Under the pieces are notes generated by a model, which was not told the origin of the DNA, ran no database searches, and saw only the letters and a program-made list of their open reading frames with translations. From Candidatus Peregrinibacteria bacterium RIFOXYB2_FULL_33_20 (GTDB taxonomy: Bacteria > Patescibacteriota > Gracilibacteria > UBA1369 > GWF2-33-10), in the NCBI GenBank assembly GCA_001788835.1, contig MFXK01000010.1, forward strand, positions 1 to 64,000: 64,000 nucleotides of DNA. Direction: 5' to 3'. Made by a program: the position numbers and the translations under genes. Each line of letters starts with the position of its first letter. Position 1 is the first letter of the stretch. Positions 61,274-64,000 of the stretch are shown piece after piece.

Positions 61274-62275
61274 TTATTTAATCATCCCCTTAATTAACGC
61301 CATCCTCACTATAACTCCATTTCTAACTTGTTCAAAATATTTAGCACGTGGATCTGAATCCACTTCCTCCAAAAGCTCTCCAAATCTAGGTAGGGGTGCA
61401 ATAACAATCATTTCTTGTTTAGCTTTTGTCATCATTTTCTTGTCTATTTGATAAAAAGTTCTATATTTCTTAAATTCCTCCTCACTCTCAAATCTTTCTT
61501 GTTGAATTCTAGTGTCAGACAAAACATCAAAATCCCCTATCACTTTTTCCAGATTTTCTGTTTCGCTAAATTCACAATGATTTTCTTTCATTAAATCTTT
61601 ATATTTTTGTGGTAATTTCAAAGCATTTGGTGCAACTAAAATAAATTTACATCCAAAAAACTTCAAAAGTTCAATTTGTGAATGTACAACACGGCTATTT
61701 TTCAGATCACCTACCATGCCAATCGTTAATTCCCCAAAAGCGGATTTAAAATCAGAATAATTTCTCCATTTCCAGATAGTATAAATATCTAGCAAAGCTT
61801 GCGTTGGGTGATCTCCAGAACCATCGCCAGCATTAATAACTGGCACGCTTGATCCTTTTGCAAATTCCGCTACAGCCCCTTCTTTTGGATGTCTCATGGC
61901 AATTATATCCGCAAAACTTGAAATGGTTTTTGCTGTATCATATAACGTTTCTCCCTTAGTAATTGAAGAACTTGTTTCCATTGAATAATTTGAAATTACT
62001 TTTCCACCTAATTTCAACATTGCAGTCTCAAAACTAAATCTAGTCCGTGTCGAAGGTTCCCAAAAAACTGTTGCCAAAATCTTCCCATCGCCAAAATTTT
62101 CAATTCTTAGTTCTGAATTCTTAACTCTTAGCTCTAAGCTCTTAGTTCTTAACTCTAGCTCCCTCGCTTCATCAAAAAGAATTTTTAATAAGCTTGGGTC
62201 AAATTGACTGGCTTTTAACAAATGTTGGAAAGGTAATTTCATAAAAAAACAATAAACTTTATAATTATTATGCAA
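61274..62275 (-). CDS. pyrB: Aspartate carbamoyltransferase catalytic chain
   Basis: 333 aa as opened at 62275; the family start fits the Met at 62242 (MKLPFQHLLKASQFDPSLLK) better, which would give 322 aa. The carbamoyl-phosphate site is FWEPSTRTRFSFETAMLKLG, followed by MRHPKEGAV and DGSGDHPTQALLDIYTI. It joins carbamoyl phosphate and aspartate in pyrimidine synthesis. Residues ~40-60 (ELRTKSLELRVKNSELRIEN) are read from a CTTAGTTCTTAACTCTTAG-type micro-repeat between the first helix and the GDGKILATVF strand. This is a foreign insert that the protein tolerates. No pyrI is present. Confidence 0.93.
   Translation of the reverse strand: MHNNYKVYCFFMKLPFQHLLKASQFDPSLLKILFDEARELELRTKSLELRVKNSELRIENFGDGKILATVFWEPSTRTRFSFETAMLKLGGKVISNYSMETSSSITKGETLYDTAKTISSFADIIAMRHPKEGAVAEFAKGSSVPVINAGDGSGDHPTQALLDIYTIWKWRNYSDFKSAFGELTIGMVGDLKNSRVVHSQIELLKFFGCKFILVAPNALKLPQKYKDLMKENHCEFSETENLEKVIGDFDVLSDTRIQQERFESEEEFKKYRTFYQIDKKMMTKAKQEMIVIAPLPRFGELLEEVDSDPRAKYFEQVRNGVIVRMALIKGMIK
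62098..62158. repeat. TTAGTTCTTAACTCTTAGCTC repeat inside pyrB
   Basis: Six imperfect copies of a CTTAGTTCT/CTTAACTCT unit, the same family as 21035-21118 and 40239-40262, are translated in frame as SLELRVKNSELRI. Confidence 0.75.
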
Positions 62276-62369
62276 AATATAAAAATTTATATCAACAAAA
62301 AATAAAATTTTACAAAATCTAAAAAATTACATAAAATTTAAATTGTTCTATTAATTTAGGATTTTTGCA

Positions 62370-63635
62370 TTGTCTCAAATAACAATAATTCTCGGTGCTC
62401 AATGGGGTGATGAAGGTAAAGGTAAACTTGTAGATATTTTAAGTGAAAAATTCGATATAATAACAAGAAGTGCTGGAGGAGCAAATGCTGGACATAGTGT
62501 ATACATAGGAGATCAAAAACATGTATTTCATTTAATCCCATCAGGGATTTTGAATAATAAAACAGTGTGTGTAATCGGTAATGGATGTGTAATTCATATC
62601 GAAACACTTTTAGAGGAAATTAATAATTTAAAAAGTAAAAATATTAAAACAGAAAATAGAATTTTTATATCTGACAGAGCTCATATTTTATTTGATTATC
62701 ACAAGGTAATTGATGGCAAGCAGGAAGAAATGAAAGGAAAATTAAGTGTTGGTACTACCAAAAGAGGCATCGGTCCCTGTTATGAAGATAAAATTTCTCG
62801 CCGAGGAATCAGATTTTGCGATTTAATGGAGTGGGAAATTTTTGAAGAGAAAATCCGCAATAATGTTAAAATTCTTTCTCAAATGTATGGCGATTTAGAA
62901 TTTGATTTAGAAAAAGAACTAAATAAATACAAAGAATATTCAAAAACATTAAAAGAAATGATTATTGACACAACTTTTTATCTAAATGCCTCAATTCAAG
63001 AAGGTAAAACTTTGTTGCTTGAAGGGGCCAATGCAATTATGCTTGACGTTGATCATGGGACATATCCTTATGTAACTTCATCGAATCCATCGATTGGTGG
63101 AATATATACTGGCTTAGGTATCGCTCCGCAAAAAAACACAGAAGTCATTGGCATTGTCAAAGCTTATACTACTAGAGTCGGAGCCGGTCCTTTCCCAACC
63201 GAACAAGAAAACGAAATTGGCGAACATCTAAGACAAGTCGGCGGTGAATATGGATCGACCACCGGACGACCAAGAAGATGCGGTTGGCTTGATGCCGTGA
63301 TGTTGAAATATTCTATGGCAGTGAACCATTATGATATTATTAATTTGACAAAAATTGATTGTTTAACAGGACTTAAAACGTTAAAAATAGCAGTTAGTTA
63401 TTATCGTAAAGGAGAAAAATTAAACTCTTGGCCTGCTTCATTGCAAGTTTTGAAAGAATGCGAAGTCGAATATCTTGAACTTCCCGGCTGGGATATTGAC
63501 ATCAGTGCTTGCCGTAATTTTGAGGAATTACCGGTTAATTGCAAAAACTATATTCTCAAGATCGAGGAATTAATGCAGTGTCGCATCAAATACATCGGGG
63601 TAGGTGTCAGAAGAGATCAAATAATTATCAAGTAA
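62370..63635 (+). CDS. purA: Adenylosuccinate synthetase
   Basis: 421 aa from TTG 62370 (SQITIILGAQWGDEGKGK), with AGGA 8 bases before it, one of the few possible Shine-Dalgarno sites here. The P-loop-like GDEGKGK, VGTTKRGIGPCYEDKISRRG and TTGRPRRCGWLDAV motifs are complete. It joins IMP and aspartate using GTP on the way to AMP. Divergent from pyrB and convergent with hpf. Confidence 0.96.
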   Translation: MSQITIILGAQWGDEGKGKLVDILSEKFDIITRSAGGANAGHSVYIGDQKHVFHLIPSGILNNKTVCVIGNGCVIHIETLLEEINNLKSKNIKTENRIFISDRAHILFDYHKVIDGKQEEMKGKLSVGTTKRGIGPCYEDKISRRGIRFCDLMEWEIFEEKIRNNVKILSQMYGDLEFDLEKELNKYKEYSKTLKEMIIDTTFYLNASIQEGKTLLLEGANAIMLDVDHGTYPYVTSSNPSIGGIYTGLGIAPQKNTEVIGIVKAYTTRVGAGPFPTEQENEIGEHLRQVGGEYGSTTGRPRRCGWLDAVMLKYSMAVNHYDIINLTKIDCLTGLKTLKIAVSYYRKGEKLNSWPASLQVLKECEVEYLELPGWDIDISACRNFEELPVNCKNYILKIEELMQCRIKYIGVGVRRDQIIIK

Positions 63636-63637
63636 AC

Positions 63638-63946
63638 CTATTGTTTGGTTTTATATTTCTCAATTTGGTGCTTTAACTTATCCACCAAAAGATCAATAGC
63701 TTCTGTAACTTGCAAACTATCAAAAACTTCAGCGTATAAAAGATTATTGGGAACGCTGATTGATACTTTCATCTCCACATGAGAACCGTGACTTTTGTCA
63801 TGGCCTTTTTCAATATGAACATCACATTGTACTGAATCATCCTGTAAATGAGCTGACAATCTAGTTAAATGCTCCAATTTATGCCTAATATATTCCTCAT
63901 GTTCAGGATTTAAAGTGATGTTTTTGGCGTGAAAATTAATGTTCAT
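63638..63946 (-). CDS. hpf: Ribosome hibernation promoting factor, short form
   Basis: 102 aa with the beta-alpha-beta-beta-beta-alpha fold of HPF/YfiA: MNINFHAKNITLNPEHEEYI, VQCDVHIEKGHDKSHGSHVE and EVFDSLQVTEAIDLLVDKLK. It binds the 30S decoding centre in stationary phase. The C-terminal extension of long HPF is absent. Its stop lies 2 bases from the purA stop, so the two genes converge. The 54 bases beyond the start to the window edge hold no visible feature. Confidence 0.93.
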   Translation of the reverse strand: MNINFHAKNITLNPEHEEYIRHKLEHLTRLSAHLQDDSVQCDVHIEKGHDKSHGSHVEMKVSISVPNNLLYAEVFDSLQVTEAIDLLVDKLKHQIEKYKTKQ

Positions 63947-64000
63947 AAAAAATAAATTTAAAAATTATGACAAAGCCAAAATTAATATATAAGATAATTA

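Noticed and set aside
62356-62607. 83-codon minus-strand frame
   Set aside because: Antisense to the conserved N-terminus of purA.

Overview
The window is AT-rich, uses the standard code (TGA is a stop, for example in rplA), and has closely packed genes, very large secreted proteins and many intergenic micro-repeats. Start codons mostly sit in A/T-rich leaders without a clear Shine-Dalgarno sequence. Multi-unit VirB2/TrbC-like pilin proteins, PKD and SLH surface proteins, tiny mobile-element genes and a compact secE-nusG-rplK-rplA cluster all suggest a Candidate Phyla Radiation (Patescibacteria) genome. This assignment is inferred from gene content only; a finer placement (for example an ABY1-type lineage) is a guess.

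Left part (1-23 kb). The first 6.8 kb is one open minus-strand frame that leaves the window: a giant SLH-anchored surface protein of at least 2,256 residues. Next come tRNA-Arg, an acetyltransferase fusion related to AAC(6') enzymes, an integron attC-like palindrome, a nucleotidyltransferase, and a 538-bp mobile cassette carrying a GIY-YIG endonuclease with terminal inverted repeats and a 9-bp target duplication. A four-gene minus-strand operon (19968 to 9879) follows. All four proteins contain two-helix pilin-like membrane units (3, 3, 1 and 1 copies), and two also carry long PKD ectodomains; it looks like a cell-envelope machine. Divergent from it lies secE-nusG-(unknown membrane protein)-rplK-rplA, ending in tRNA-Gln.

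Middle part (23-39 kb) is accessory DNA. A large serine recombinase ends inside tRNA-Gln and leads a block of replication-type ATPase and small element genes. It is followed by SLH/DUF3761 surface proteins, unknown genes, and a graveyard at 35.3-36.7 kb: a DUF4143 remnant, an IS3-like end, a remnant of the GIY-YIG cassette and a broken TOTE-type primase-helicase.

Right part (39-64 kb) is mainly metabolic: a PflX-like radical SAM protein, an ATP-citrate lyase large subunit, a release-factor-like rescue protein, monomeric isocitrate dehydrogenase, aspS, tRNA-fMet, two very large unknown proteins, manC, murJ, ribD, ribBA, pyrC, pyrB, purA and hpf. These give parts of riboflavin, pyrimidine, purine and nucleotide-sugar metabolism.

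Short repeat families run through the window (GACTACTGA-type, TTAGAACTAAG-type, AATTTAGAATTT-type and ATTCCAGC palindromes). They occur between genes, and three different families are also translated in frame inside ribD, pyrB and pyrC.
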